From positions 1,426,001 through 1,490,000 of the forward strand of contig NZ_CP085051.1 of NCBI RefSeq assembly GCF_020616335.1: a DNA stretch of 64,000 bases. Reading direction: 5' to 3'. Below are positions 37,688-48,091 of the stretch, in pieces. The stretch comes from Corynebacterium uberis (GTDB taxonomy: Bacteria > Actinomycetota > Actinomycetes > Mycobacteriales > Mycobacteriaceae). The position numbers were made by a program, and so were the translations under genes. How positions within the stretch are numbered: the stretch's first letter is position 1; every line of letters starts with the position of its first letter. A model generated the notes under the pieces. That model saw nothing but the letters and a program-made list of their open reading frames with translations. It was not told the DNA's origin and searched no databases.

Positions 37688-38701
37688 CTAATCGGCGGCA
37701 CGCACGCGCGTATCAACACCACCTGCAGCCTGGTCCCGCTTGTTCTTCCACAGGGAGGCAAGCACCGTCACGGTAAGCACGACCACAATGACTATCAGTG
37801 ACGCCTCTGTCCCCACCTCCGGTACTGGCACGGACTCGCCGCCGTTGATAAACGGCAGATGGTTGTTGTGCAGGGCATGGGCGATCAGCTTGAGCCCAAT
37901 GAATCCCAGGATGACCGCAAGGCCGTAGGACAGGTAGACCAGCCGATCGAGCAGCCCATCCAGCAGGAAGTACAGCTGGCGCAACCCCAGAAGAGAAAAG
38001 GCGTTGGTGGTAAAGACCAGGTACGCCTCCTGGGTGATGCCATAGATTGCCGGGATGGAATCCAGGGCAAACATGACGTCGATGACGCCGATGGCCACCA
38101 GGGCAACCATCAGCGGGGTGAAGTGGTGGCGGCCCTTGCGGTGCGTGATCAGGTGATCGCCCTCCAGCTCAGGGGTGACCGGGATGACCTTACGAATAAT
38201 CTTGATGGTGGCCATGTCCTGCGGGTCCGTCGGCGGGGCATCACGCAGCTCATCCACCAGCATCTTGCCCGCGGTAAACAGCAGGAACAGCCCGAACAGA
38301 TAAAACACGTCCGACCACGCGTTAATGATTCCGGCGCCGAGCAAAATGAACAGCAGCCGGAACGCCAACGCCAGCACAATGCCGATCAGCAGCACCTTTT
38401 GCTGGTACTTGCGCGGAATCTGAAACGCCCCCATGATCAGGGCAAAGACAAAGAGATTGTCTACGGACAGCGCCTTTTCCGTGACGTATCCGGTGAAGTA
38501 CTCAATGCCGTGGGTGTGATCCCACACCAGGTAGACCAGGCCGCCGAAGGCGAGCGCGATGCCAATGTAGAACGCCGACCACCAGGCTGATTCCTTGATG
38601 GACGGCTCGTGCGGGGTGCGCACGTGCGAGTAGAAGTCGAACACAAAAAATCCGAGGATCACCACGATGGTGACTCCCCAGACCCACAACGGCACAGTCA
38701 T
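37688..38701 (-). CDS. terC: TerC family membrane protein (probable manganese exporter)
   Basis: A 337-residue TerC with about nine membrane helices. Motifs: YFTGYVTEKALSVDNLFVFA near residue 80, GIVLALAFRLLFI, and IDVMFALDSIPAIYGITQEA, in which acidic residues may bind metal. Related proteins (Alx, MeeY) export Mn2+ to load extracytoplasmic metalloproteins. The start 38701 is the first ATG after the riboswitch; the 58-residue longer frame is the riboswitch RNA, not protein. GGAGG lies 13 bases upstream inside a stem. Confidence 0.94.
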   Translation of the reverse strand: MTVPLWVWGVTIVVILGFFVFDFYSHVRTPHEPSIKESAWWSAFYIGIALAFGGLVYLVWDHTHGIEYFTGYVTEKALSVDNLFVFALIMGAFQIPRKYQQKVLLIGIVLALAFRLLFILLGAGIINAWSDVFYLFGLFLLFTAGKMLVDELRDAPPTDPQDMATIKIIRKVIPVTPELEGDHLITHRKGRHHFTPLMVALVAIGVIDVMFALDSIPAIYGITQEAYLVFTTNAFSLLGLRQLYFLLDGLLDRLVYLSYGLAVILGFIGLKLIAHALHNNHLPFINGGESVPVPEVGTEASLIVIVVVLTVTVLASLWKNKRDQAAGGVDTRVRAAD

Positions 38702-38714
38702 ATTCTTTTTCAGT

Positions 38715-38870
38715 CCTCCGGTTGGTTGGCACATGGGCAAAACCGGAGGTCTCCCCCACTCACGGCCGGTGTTGGTGGGCCGCTGAGCCGACATGACCGG
38801 GGGCGCGCATGCTGGCGTGCCACCGTGCTGACGATCAATGTCGCGGGCGGGGTACTCCCCTCCACCCGCG
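38715..38870 (-). promoter_or_regulatory. yybP-ykoY manganese riboswitch of terC
   Basis: On the minus strand the leader holds GGGGAGTA (38860-38853), GATCGTCAGCACGG (38836-38823) and GGCCGTGAGTGGGGGAGACC (38767-38748), the conserved order of the Mn2+-sensing yybP-ykoY aptamer. Immediately after it CCTCCGGTT (38749-38741) can pair over 9 bp with AACCGGAGG (38723-38715), whose GGAGG is the terC Shine-Dalgarno. The likely mode is translational control, ON with Mn2+ bound. Confidence 0.85.
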
Positions 38871-38896
38871 CGCACGACAGCCGCGGGTGCTTTTCA

Positions 38897-38909
38897 GCCT
38901 ACAGTAGGC
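38897..38909 (-). promoter_or_regulatory. Palindrome in the presumed terC promoter
   Basis: GCCTACAGTAGGC is a perfect 13-base palindrome (odd centre) just upstream of the riboswitch. On the minus strand TACTGT could serve as a -10. It may be an operator, for example of a metal-responsive regulator; no direct evidence. The rest of 38870-39011 has no gene. Confidence 0.35.
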
Positions 38910-39011
38910 CCCAGCGGGCAACCATGCGCGCCCCGCTGCGGCCGCGGCACCTGCGAACACCCGCTTAGTGCGTCTGCAAAAGCCTGGCGTCAAGCCTTGC
39001 CTGCGGGCCTT

Positions 39012-42005
39012 CTAAAACGCGGACTGGCTCGGGTTGGCCTGGGCGCGCACCACCGCCGTGGGTGCCTCTGAGGGGCCCGGTTGCGGGTCCTGGTCCTCCT
39101 GCGCGGCATCGGGTTGACCGAAGTCATCCTCCTTGGGCGCCTCCGCGGGGTCCGCACCCTTGATCATCCAGATGATGGTGTCGAGTTCTTCGGGCTTGAC
39201 CAGCACCTCCCGCGCCTTGGAGCCCTCGGAGGGGCCAACCACGCCGCGCGTTTCCATCAGGTCCATCAGGCGACCAGCCTTGGCAAAGCCGATGCGCAGC
39301 TTGCGCTGGAGCATCGACGTGGAGCCCAGCTGTGAGGTGACCACCAGCTCGACGGCTTCGAGCAGGTCATCCATGTCCTTTCCGATGTCCTCGTCAATGT
39401 CCTTCTTGGAGTCCTGCGCCCGTTCCTCCGTCACACCTTCCGCGTAGTCCGGTTCTGCCTGCGCCTTGGCGGCGTCAACCACGCGCTGGATTTCCTCATC
39501 GGTGACAAACGCCCCTTGGAGGCGCTGCGGCTTGCCAGCACCCTGCGGGATGAACAGGGCATCGCCCATACCAATGAGCTTTTCTGCCCCCGACTGATCC
39601 AGGATCACCCGTGAGTCCGTCAGCGAGGAGGTGGCAAAGGCCAACCGCGAGGGCACGTTGGTCTTGATCAGGCCGGTAACCACGTCCACCGAGGGCCGCT
39701 GCGTAGCCAGCACCAGGTGGATGCCCGCTGCGCGGGCCTTCTGGGTGATTCGGACGATGGAGTCCTCGATTTCCTTCGGGGCCGTCATCATCAGGTCGGC
39801 CAGCTCGTCGACCACGCACACGATGAACGGATAGGGCCGGTAGACCCGCTCGGATCCGGCAGGAGCCTGAACCTGGCCTGCACGCACCTTCCTGTTGAAG
39901 TCTTTGATGTGGCGCACGCGCGCGGACTTCATGTCCAGGTAGCGCTGCTCCATCTCTTCGACGAGCCACTGAAGCGCCGCAGACGCCTTCTTCGGCTGGG
40001 TGATAATCGGGGTGATCAGGTGCGGAATGCCCTCATAGGGGGTCAATTCCACCATCTTGGGGTCGACGAGGATGAGCCGAACCTGCTCGGGGGTCGCCCT
40101 GGTGAGCAAGGAGACGAGCATGGAGTTCACAAACGCGGACTTACCGGAGCCCGTCGATCCCGCGACCAGCAGGTGCGGCATCTTTTGCACGGAGGCGGAC
40201 ACGAAGCGGCCCTCGATGTCCTTGCCCAGGCCAATGACCATGGGGTCCTGGTTGGCTTGCGTTTCCGCAGCGTTGAGCACGTCTGCCAGGCGCACGATCT
40301 CCCGGTCCGTGTTGGGGACCTCAATGCCCACTGCCGACTTGCCCGGGATGGGCGTGAGCAGCCGAACGTTGTCGGTTGCTGCCGCGTAGGCGAGGTTGGA
40401 CTGGAGGTTGGTGATCTTGGACACCTTGACGCCGGGGCCCAGTTCCACCTCGTAGCGGGTGACTGTGGGCCCGCGGGAGAAGCCGGTGACGGCGGCGTCG
40501 ATTTTAAACTCCGCGAAGACGTCGCTGATCGCCTCGATCATGCGGTCGTTCGCAGCCGAGCGCGTCTTCGGCGGGTCGCCGTCGATGAGCAGGTCGGTCG
40601 AGGGCAGGTCGTAGTCGGTTTCGGTCTCCTCGCCGGCACCAGCCGGGGAATGTTGCACCGGCTGTTCCTCGGCCGCGGGCGCAGGCGTGCGTGCGGGCTT
40701 GGGCGCGGCTGGCTTCTTCTTTTCCGCGCGCGCGGATGCGGGGCGGGCGGCACCAGAGCGCGCGAGGATGGCGGTGCGCATCGCCTCCCTGCTGCGCGCC
40801 ACCGCATCATCGGGCGCGCCTGCTGGGGTGATGGCTGCGAACTCATCGGTGTCCGCCGCAGACGGTGCGGGGGGCTCCGGTGCGGAGGCGGGGGCGTCGA
40901 AAAGCCCGGGTTGGACGGGGGCATCGTCCTCGGGCAGCGGGTAGGCCTCCATGGGGGTGGGCTTCCTGCTTCTCGACGCCCCCTGCGCCGGCCGATGCGT
41001 CGTGGTTGCGCGCCGCTCCAGCTCGGTGTTCACGTGCGCGTAAGGGTCCTGAGACTCGTCGTCCTCCTCGTCTTCCCGGTCCGCGTGGATGCTCGACACG
41101 ACGGCGTCAGAGAGGTAGTCCCACCCCTGGCGCACGGTAATCCCCGTCGCCATGAGCGCACCGTAGACGATGACCAACACGAGCAAGGGGCAGGCAAGCC
41201 AGGCGCTAAAGCCGCGCTCGAGGATGCCTCCCAGCACCGCGCCCAGGGCACCTCCTGCCTCACCGCGCTCACCCCAGGACTCCGGGGTGCCCGCCAGCAC
41301 GTGGATCAGCCCAAGCATGGCCCAGACGATGATGCTCACGCCCACAGCCACGCGGTTGCGGGTCGCCGCGTGCGTCGCCCGGCCAATCATGAGCACCACG
41401 GCGAGGATCACCAGCGCAATGGGAGCAATGTATGCCCCGGCGCCGATGGTGACGTGCACGGCCGTGGCGATGCCCCGGCCCACCGGCCCCGCCACGTGGA
41501 ACCACACGGACCCGGCCAGCACAACGGCCACGCCCAGCAGGATCAGGCCCAGCCCATCCGAGTGCTGGGAGACAAAATCCGTGCCCGACTGGCTACCTTC
41601 AGCCTGCTGCTCCGGCTGTTCTTTCTGCTGCTCTTCTGGCTGCTCGCGAGCGCGACGACGGCGCGCCGGACGCGGCTCGGCCGCCTGCGCTACCGGCGAA
41701 TGATCTGCGTCTTCTGCGAGCTCGTCATGCCGGGGCGAGCGCCGAGTCACCTTGGCAAACCCGGAGGCGGTTGCCCCGAATAGGGAGCCGATGCCACTTC
41801 CCACTGCGCGCAGCGCGCTGCCGGTGCGTTCCTGAGAGGAACCCGCAGCCCGAAACGCCGAGGTAGCCGGGTAGACGGCCGTCTCCTGGGCGTTGAGCAC
41901 CCGGGTATGCGCCGCCTTCGCCGCGCCCGAGCGCGCACGGGATGACCCCGCGGGGCGCGCGCTGGACGGTCGGTTCTTCCGGGAGGGGGAACTCGTGGCA
42001 GACAT
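39012..42005 (-). CDS. ftsK: DNA translocase FtsK
   Basis: A 997-residue FtsK/SpoIIIE. Four membrane helices at about 135-290, an Ala/Pro/Glu linker to residue 480, then the motor: Walker [18 protein letters not shown], Walker [14 protein letters not shown], and a C-terminal winged-helix gamma domain ([19 protein letters not shown]) that reads polar sequences. It clears chromosome ends from the division septum. The start 42005 matches the family; TAGTCT seven bases upstream and no Shine-Dalgarno suggest leaderless translation. Confidence 0.96.
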   Translation of the reverse strand: MSATSSPSRKNRPSSARPAGSSRARSGAAKAAHTRVLNAQETAVYPATSAFRAAGSSQERTGSALRAVGSGIGSLFGATASGFAKVTRRSPRHDELAEDADHSPVAQAAEPRPARRRRAREQPEEQQKEQPEQQAEGSQSGTDFVSQHSDGLGLILLGVAVVLAGSVWFHVAGPVGRGIATAVHVTIGAGAYIAPIALVILAVVLMIGRATHAATRNRVAVGVSIIVWAMLGLIHVLAGTPESWGERGEAGGALGAVLGGILERGFSAWLACPLLVLVIVYGALMATGITVRQGWDYLSDAVVSSIHADREDEEDDESQDPYAHVNTELERRATTTHRPAQGASRSRKPTPMEAYPLPEDDAPVQPGLFDAPASAPEPPAPSAADTDEFAAITPAGAPDDAVARSREAMRTAILARSGAARPASARAEKKKPAAPKPARTPAPAAEEQPVQHSPAGAGEETETDYDLPSTDLLIDGDPPKTRSAANDRMIEAISDVFAEFKIDAAVTGFSRGPTVTRYEVELGPGVKVSKITNLQSNLAYAAATDNVRLLTPIPGKSAVGIEVPNTDREIVRLADVLNAAETQANQDPMVIGLGKDIEGRFVSASVQKMPHLLVAGSTGSGKSAFVNSMLVSLLTRATPEQVRLILVDPKMVELTPYEGIPHLITPIITQPKKASAALQWLVEEMEQRYLDMKSARVRHIKDFNRKVRAGQVQAPAGSERVYRPYPFIVCVVDELADLMMTAPKEIEDSIVRITQKARAAGIHLVLATQRPSVDVVTGLIKTNVPSRLAFATSSLTDSRVILDQSGAEKLIGMGDALFIPQGAGKPQRLQGAFVTDEEIQRVVDAAKAQAEPDYAEGVTEERAQDSKKDIDEDIGKDMDDLLEAVELVVTSQLGSTSMLQRKLRIGFAKAGRLMDLMETRGVVGPSEGSKAREVLVKPEELDTIIWMIKGADPAEAPKEDDFGQPDAAQEDQDPQPGPSEAPTAVVRAQANPSQSAF

Positions 42006-42069
42006 GGCAACTAGACTAGCGGCCCACCACCCCACAGATCACTTTCGCCACACTAGTTGCCACGGACAC

Positions 42070-42711
42070 TCAGATAGCCGAGCGCACGACGGCGGACTCA
42101 TCCCCCTCGATGCTCACCCGCACCGCATCGCGGCCAAAGGCCCACAGCAGCAGCTCACCGGCCTCCCCGGACACGCGCACCACGTCATCACCACGGCGCG
42201 CCACCCCGGTTGAACGCGCCGCCACAATAGGAACCCCCGCCGGCGGGCACAGCACCACCGAAGAGCGCGACTTGCGCAACAGCAACGGCGCCATCCGGGC
42301 CACCAGATCCTGCAGCTGGCGGGTGACCACCGCGCTGAACTCGCGCGACTCCGCCAAGGGCTCGCCGCGCATGACCCCGCCGCGGCGAACATCCTCATGG
42401 TGAACAAAATGCTCGGCAGCGTTCATCGCGCCGTCCACCAGCCGAACGGGATTGAAGCGGCCCGGGCCCGCCCCCCACTGGCGCACCACGTCTTCATAAT
42501 CACGCGCCGCCTGCGTGCGCGTGACCGCCGCTAAGTGCCCGCGCGCAGGCGGCAGAAACATCCCGAGTGCGGCATCAGGGCGCGTCTCCCGCACGAGCAA
42601 GTGCACTGCGAGGTCCCGGGTGGTCCACCCCTCACACAGCGTGGGTGCGTCGGGCCCGAGGGCTAAAAAAAGATCGCGCAGCTTGCTGCGCTCAGCTCCG
42701 GAGAAAGACAT
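42070..42711 (-). CDS. TIGR03085 family protein (DinB/MDMPI-like)
   Basis: A 213-residue actinobacterial protein: CEGWTTRDLAVHLLVRETRPD, DGAMNAAEHFVHHEDVRRG and a C-terminal STGVARRGDDVVRVSGEAGELLLWAFGR block typical of TIGR03085 and mycothiol-dependent maleylpyruvate isomerase-like proteins. Histidines in HLL and HHED may bind metal. Substrate unknown. Start at ATG 42711 has GGGGA upstream. Confidence 0.85.
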   Translation of the reverse strand: MSFSGAERSKLRDLFLALGPDAPTLCEGWTTRDLAVHLLVRETRPDAALGMFLPPARGHLAAVTRTQAARDYEDVVRQWGAGPGRFNPVRLVDGAMNAAEHFVHHEDVRRGGVMRGEPLAESREFSAVVTRQLQDLVARMAPLLLRKSRSSVVLCPPAGVPIVAARSTGVARRGDDVVRVSGEAGELLLWAFGRDAVRVSIEGDESAVVRSAI

Positions 42712-42769
42712 GATCCCCAGCATAGGCCTCCCGGCCCACACTGGGGATCACCCGCGCTACGTGCTCACG

Positions 42770-44818
42770 CTACAGCGATTCACGTGCGGCCTTGACCGCA
42801 TCATCGGGGATCGTCTGATCATGATCCGAGGTCATGGGGATGACCGTCGGCAGGATCATCGGCTCCCGACGCCACGTCTGCTCAACGAAGCGCGAGATCT
42901 TGCGGCGCACCTGCTGAACCATGCGGTAAGGATCATTCTCGCCTTCCGCGGCAAGATCATTCATGGTGGTCTCAGCCAGGGTCCGCACCTCCGGGACCAT
43001 CGCGCGATCGTCCTCGGCGAAGCCCTTGGTCTGCACCGTCGGCGACTCCATGAGCCGGCCGGTCCGGTTGTCAATGACGGCAGTAATGGCGATGATGCCG
43101 CCCTCGCCCAACGAGGTCCGGTCCGCCAGCACGTCCGCATCCACGTCGCCCATGGTCACGCCATCGACGTAGAGGGTGCCCACCGGAATCTGGCCCACCA
43201 CGCTGGCGCGACCATCAACCAGGTCCACCACCACGCCGTTTTGGGCCAGCACCGTGCGGTCCTCCGCCACCCCGGTAGAGATGGCCAGCTGCTTGTTAGC
43301 CCGCAGGTGGCGCCACTCGCCGTGCACCGGCATGGCGTTGCGGGGACGCGCAGCATTCCACAGGAACAGCAGTTCCCCGGCGTAGCCGTGCCCGGAGGTG
43401 TGCACCTTGGCATCACGCCCGGTAACCACCGTGGCGCCGATCTGGGCGAACATATTGATCACGCCGAAGACGGCCTCTTCATTGCCCGGCACCAGCGAGG
43501 AGGACAGGATGATCAGGTCGCCGTCACGGACGGTGATCTGGCGGTGCTCACGCCGCGCCATCCGCGACAGCGCGGCCATCGGCTCGCCCTGGGTACCGGT
43601 GGTGATGAGCAGCACCTTGTGCGGAGCCATCTTGGCGGCTTCCTCCATGGGGATGATGGTGCCGCGCGGGGCCTTGAGGTAGCCCATCTTTTCCGCGATC
43701 TCCATGTTGCGCAGCATCGAACGCCCGTTGAACGCCACCTTGCGGCCGGCGGCCACCGCGGCATCCACCGCGGCCTGCACGCGGTACACGTTGGAGGCGA
43801 AAGACGCCAAGATGACGCGCTGACGCGCCTCAGAGATCAGCCGCTTAAGGGTCGGGGCGATGTCTGCCTCCGAGCCGGACACCCCCGGGGTGGTGGCGTT
43901 GGTGGAGTCACACAGCATCAGGTCCACGCCCTCATCTCCAAAGCGCGACAGGGCCGGAAGGTCCGTCGGGCGCCCATCGGTGGGGGTCTGATCCAGCTTG
44001 ATGTCGCCGGTGTGGATCACCAGGCCGGCGCCCGTCTTGATGGCCAGGCCCAGGCAGTCCGGAATGGAGTGCCCAACGTGCCAGAAGCGCAGGTTGAACG
44101 GGCCCCGATTCTCGTTGGAATCCTCATTGACCTCGATGAGCTTGGGCCGCTGGCGATGCTCCTTACACTTGGCCGCAATCAGCGCCAGGGTGAACCGCGA
44201 GCCCAGGATCGGGATATCCGGGCGCAGCTTGAGCAGCCACGGGATGGCACCGATGTGGTCCTCGTGGCCGTGGGTAATCACCAACGCGTCCACGCGATCC
44301 AGCTTGTCTTCGATGGGGCCAAAGTCCGGGAGGATCAGGTCCACGCCCGGCTCCCCCGAGGAGGGGAAGAGCACGCCGCAGTCGACGATGAGGATGCGGT
44401 TGTTGTACTCAAAGACCGTCATGTTGCGGCCGATTTCAGAAATTCCGCCGAGCGCATAGATGCGCAGGCCATTCTTCGGCGCCTTCGGCGGCTGTGGCAG
44501 GCGCTTGGTCAGGTCAGCACCCTGCATGGACTTGACCACGTTGCGCCGACTGTTGGCGTTTCCGCCATTCTTTCCCTGCTGGCCGCGGCCATTCTTGGAA
44601 CGCGACCCTGACCCGCCGCGCTTATTGTTGCGCGAGCGGCGTGACGAGGCGGAGGAGGAAGAGTCCGAGCGTGCGGTCTCTGCGTCCTTCGCTCCCCCCG
44701 TGCGGGCGCCACCGGCAGCCGTCTCCGGGGCCTGAAAAACCGGCGCGGCCTCATCAGCGGACGCGGGTGTTCCGGCTTTGCGTGTGACCCTCCGGGAACG
44801 GTTACGGGTATCACTCAT
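42770..44818 (-). CDS. rnj: Ribonuclease J
   Basis: A 682-residue metallo-beta-lactamase/beta-CASP nuclease. An unusually long basic, low-complexity N-terminus (about 120 residues rich in Ser, Arg, Gly and Asn) precedes the catalytic domain with HxHxDH as THGHEDHIG, VIHTGDIKLD, and the beta-CASP motif SSSLVPGNEE; the C-terminal domain follows. RNase J is a 5'-3' exo- and endonuclease in mRNA decay and rRNA maturation. It starts two bases after the dapA stop, using a TGGAG inside dapA. Confidence 0.95.
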   Translation of the reverse strand: MSDTRNRSRRVTRKAGTPASADEAAPVFQAPETAAGGARTGGAKDAETARSDSSSSASSRRSRNNKRGGSGSRSKNGRGQQGKNGGNANSRRNVVKSMQGADLTKRLPQPPKAPKNGLRIYALGGISEIGRNMTVFEYNNRILIVDCGVLFPSSGEPGVDLILPDFGPIEDKLDRVDALVITHGHEDHIGAIPWLLKLRPDIPILGSRFTLALIAAKCKEHRQRPKLIEVNEDSNENRGPFNLRFWHVGHSIPDCLGLAIKTGAGLVIHTGDIKLDQTPTDGRPTDLPALSRFGDEGVDLMLCDSTNATTPGVSGSEADIAPTLKRLISEARQRVILASFASNVYRVQAAVDAAVAAGRKVAFNGRSMLRNMEIAEKMGYLKAPRGTIIPMEEAAKMAPHKVLLITTGTQGEPMAALSRMARREHRQITVRDGDLIILSSSLVPGNEEAVFGVINMFAQIGATVVTGRDAKVHTSGHGYAGELLFLWNAARPRNAMPVHGEWRHLRANKQLAISTGVAEDRTVLAQNGVVVDLVDGRASVVGQIPVGTLYVDGVTMGDVDADVLADRTSLGEGGIIAITAVIDNRTGRLMESPTVQTKGFAEDDRAMVPEVRTLAETTMNDLAAEGENDPYRMVQQVRRKISRFVEQTWRREPMILPTVIPMTSDHDQTIPDDAVKAARESL

Positions 44819-44820
44819 AT

Positions 44821-45798
<978 letters not shown>

Positions 45799-46551
45799 CT
45801 AGGACGGATACGTCTGGCTACCGCCAGCTAGGTCCGCAAACGCGTCGGGCGCCTGCGCGCTCAGCCCGGCGAGGATCAGGCCGGCAAGCTCGCGCAGTTC
45901 TGCATCCGCGTGCCCGCCCAGCCAGGAGGCCAACAGCCGGCGCCAGGTGCGGAAGTTGGCGGTCACCACTAGCTGCGTAGCCCACGCCCCCGGGAGGACC
46001 GCCCGGGCCGCGGCCTGAGCCCGCAACGCGGAGACGACAGCATTGTGCTCACCGGGAGATTCCTGGGACGTCTCGCTCAGGGCGTCGAGAAGCTCCCCAT
46101 AGGCAAACCGTGCGTCGGCGACGCAGCGCGAAAACAGCTCGTTGAGCTGCGGGTCGGCAGCAATCTGCGGCGGGACCACCACGGGCGCGGCGCCCACGTC
46201 ACCATGCGCCGCGGAAAGCTCTGTAATGCTGAGCATCCGGTGGGTGTGCAGCTGCGCGGCCGCGAGCCCAGAGATACCCCGGATGAGCACCGTCGCGGTG
46301 GCGTGTTCAAACAGCCGCTCCGAGCCGACCTCGACCACATGGCGCACGTAGTCATGCGTGCTCGCCGTGCGTGGGTTGGGCCGGTGGAACGTCTGCGCGC
46401 GCGTGCGCCCGGCGAACTCAATGAGCGCCTCAGGCCCGCTGGCTGACTCATCCGGCGCCCACTGCACATCCGGAGGAAGAATGAACCGCGACACCGCCAC
46501 GACATCCGCGCGCAGACTCACCTCACCGGGCACCTCGCCTTGGCCCACCAC
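45799..46551 (-). CDS. thyX: Degenerate ThyX homologue, probably catalytically inactive
   Basis: A 250-residue protein clearly related to flavin-dependent thymidylate synthase (LIEFAGRTRAQTFHRPNPRT, FEHATATVLIRGIS, VVVPPQIAADPQL, RAVLP, NFRTWRRLL, HADAELR). The signature RHRxxSxxxxSxR reads THRMLSITELSAA at 103-115, so the first and last Arg are Thr and Ala. The GH-x-S-x-x-EH region is GSERLFEH, the AR-Q-AARAVLP Arg is lost, and the RAS-HAD Arg is missing. The frame is intact. Located between dapA and dapB, as functional thyX is in C. glutamicum. I infer a pseudoenzyme; ThyA would have to supply dTMP. Confidence 0.85.
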   Translation of the reverse strand: MVGQGEVPGEVSLRADVVAVSRFILPPDVQWAPDESASGPEALIEFAGRTRAQTFHRPNPRTASTHDYVRHVVEVGSERLFEHATATVLIRGISGLAAAQLHTHRMLSITELSAAHGDVGAAPVVVPPQIAADPQLNELFSRCVADARFAYGELLDALSETSQESPGEHNAVVSALRAQAAARAVLPGAWATQLVVTANFRTWRRLLASWLGGHADAELRELAGLILAGLSAQAPDAFADLAGGSQTYPS

Positions 46552-46558
46552 GCGGCAA

Positions 46559-47359
<801 letters not shown>

Positions 47360-47400
47360 CTAACCTGCACCAGTCTAAGCCCAGCCAGTACCATCGGGTC

Positions 47401-48066
47401 ATGGATACCCGCCGCTACATACCAGTTGGTGTGCTGCTTGCCACGGCCCTCGCCGCCTGCTCTCCGCAGCCCACCCCGCTTGACGACGCCCCCTCCCCCA
47501 CCGCCACCACGACCGTGTCCGCCGAGTCCTCCGCCGCCACCGCAACCGCAACCGAGCACGCCCAGGCGTCCGCCCCAGCCGCCCTCGCGCACGATGCTGA
47601 CACCGCCACGGCCCCGCCCGCGCGCCCAACTGACCTCATCGGCCCCGGCGAGCGCAGTCACGACGAAGGCTCCGGCGCCCCGGATCTGACCGTCACGGAC
47701 GTGCGCACCGGCTCCCACGGCGATTTCGACCGCGTGGTCATCGAGTTTGCCGGCACCGGCACCCCCGGCTGGTTCGCAGAAATGACCCCCAACCCCACCC
47801 AGCAGGCCTCGGGCCGGCCCATCGCCTACGAAGGCACCCAGGCCATCGTGCTAAGCGTGTACTTTGTGCCCTACAGCGGGGAAAACGGCGCGGAGATCCC
47901 GCAGCCCGGGCAAGCCGCCGGGCCCGCGGGACACATCACCGGGGTGCGTTTTGACTCCAACTTTGAGGCCAATTCCCAATACGTCGTCGGGTTAGACACA
48001 GCGCGCTCCTACCGGGTGACTACCGCGACCAACCCCACTCGGGTGATCGTGGACGTCTACCAGTAG
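47401..48066 (+). CDS. AMIN-like domain lipoprotein
   Basis: A 221-residue secreted lipoprotein. Signal peptide RRYIPVGVLLATALAAC with lipobox ALAAC, an Ala/Thr/Ser-rich linker, and a beta-sandwich at about 95-221 (VRTGSHGDFDRVVIEFAG, GVRFDSNFEANSQYVVGLD, NPTRVIVDVYQ) of the AMIN-like type seen in mycobacterial and corynebacterial envelope proteins. It probably binds cell-wall material. TACCAT seven bases before the ATG suggests a leaderless mRNA. Divergent from dapB. Confidence 0.85.
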   Translation: MDTRRYIPVGVLLATALAACSPQPTPLDDAPSPTATTTVSAESSAATATATEHAQASAPAALAHDADTATAPPARPTDLIGPGERSHDEGSGAPDLTVTDVRTGSHGDFDRVVIEFAGTGTPGWFAEMTPNPTQQASGRPIAYEGTQAIVLSVYFVPYSGENGAEIPQPGQAAGPAGHITGVRFDSNFEANSQYVVGLDTARSYRVTTATNPTRVIVDVYQ

Positions 48067-48091
48067 GAGCGCGCTGCGAGCGGCGGTGTGG

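Noticed and set aside
38702-38875. 58-residue N-terminal extension of TerC
   Set aside because: This sequence is the riboswitch RNA and its anti-SD stem; TerC family proteins start at MTVPLWVWG.
39717-41783. 688-codon open frame on the + strand
   Set aside because: Antisense to ftsK; long antisense frames are common at this GC content, and the translation is His/Arg/Gly-rich with no domain.
42515-44611. 698-codon open frame on the + strand
   Set aside because: Antisense to rnj; no family motifs and no Shine-Dalgarno.
45799-46551. thyX as a frameshifted pseudogene
   Set aside because: The frame is intact end to end with normal codon use; the changes are substitutions in conserved positions, so a pseudoenzyme is a better description.
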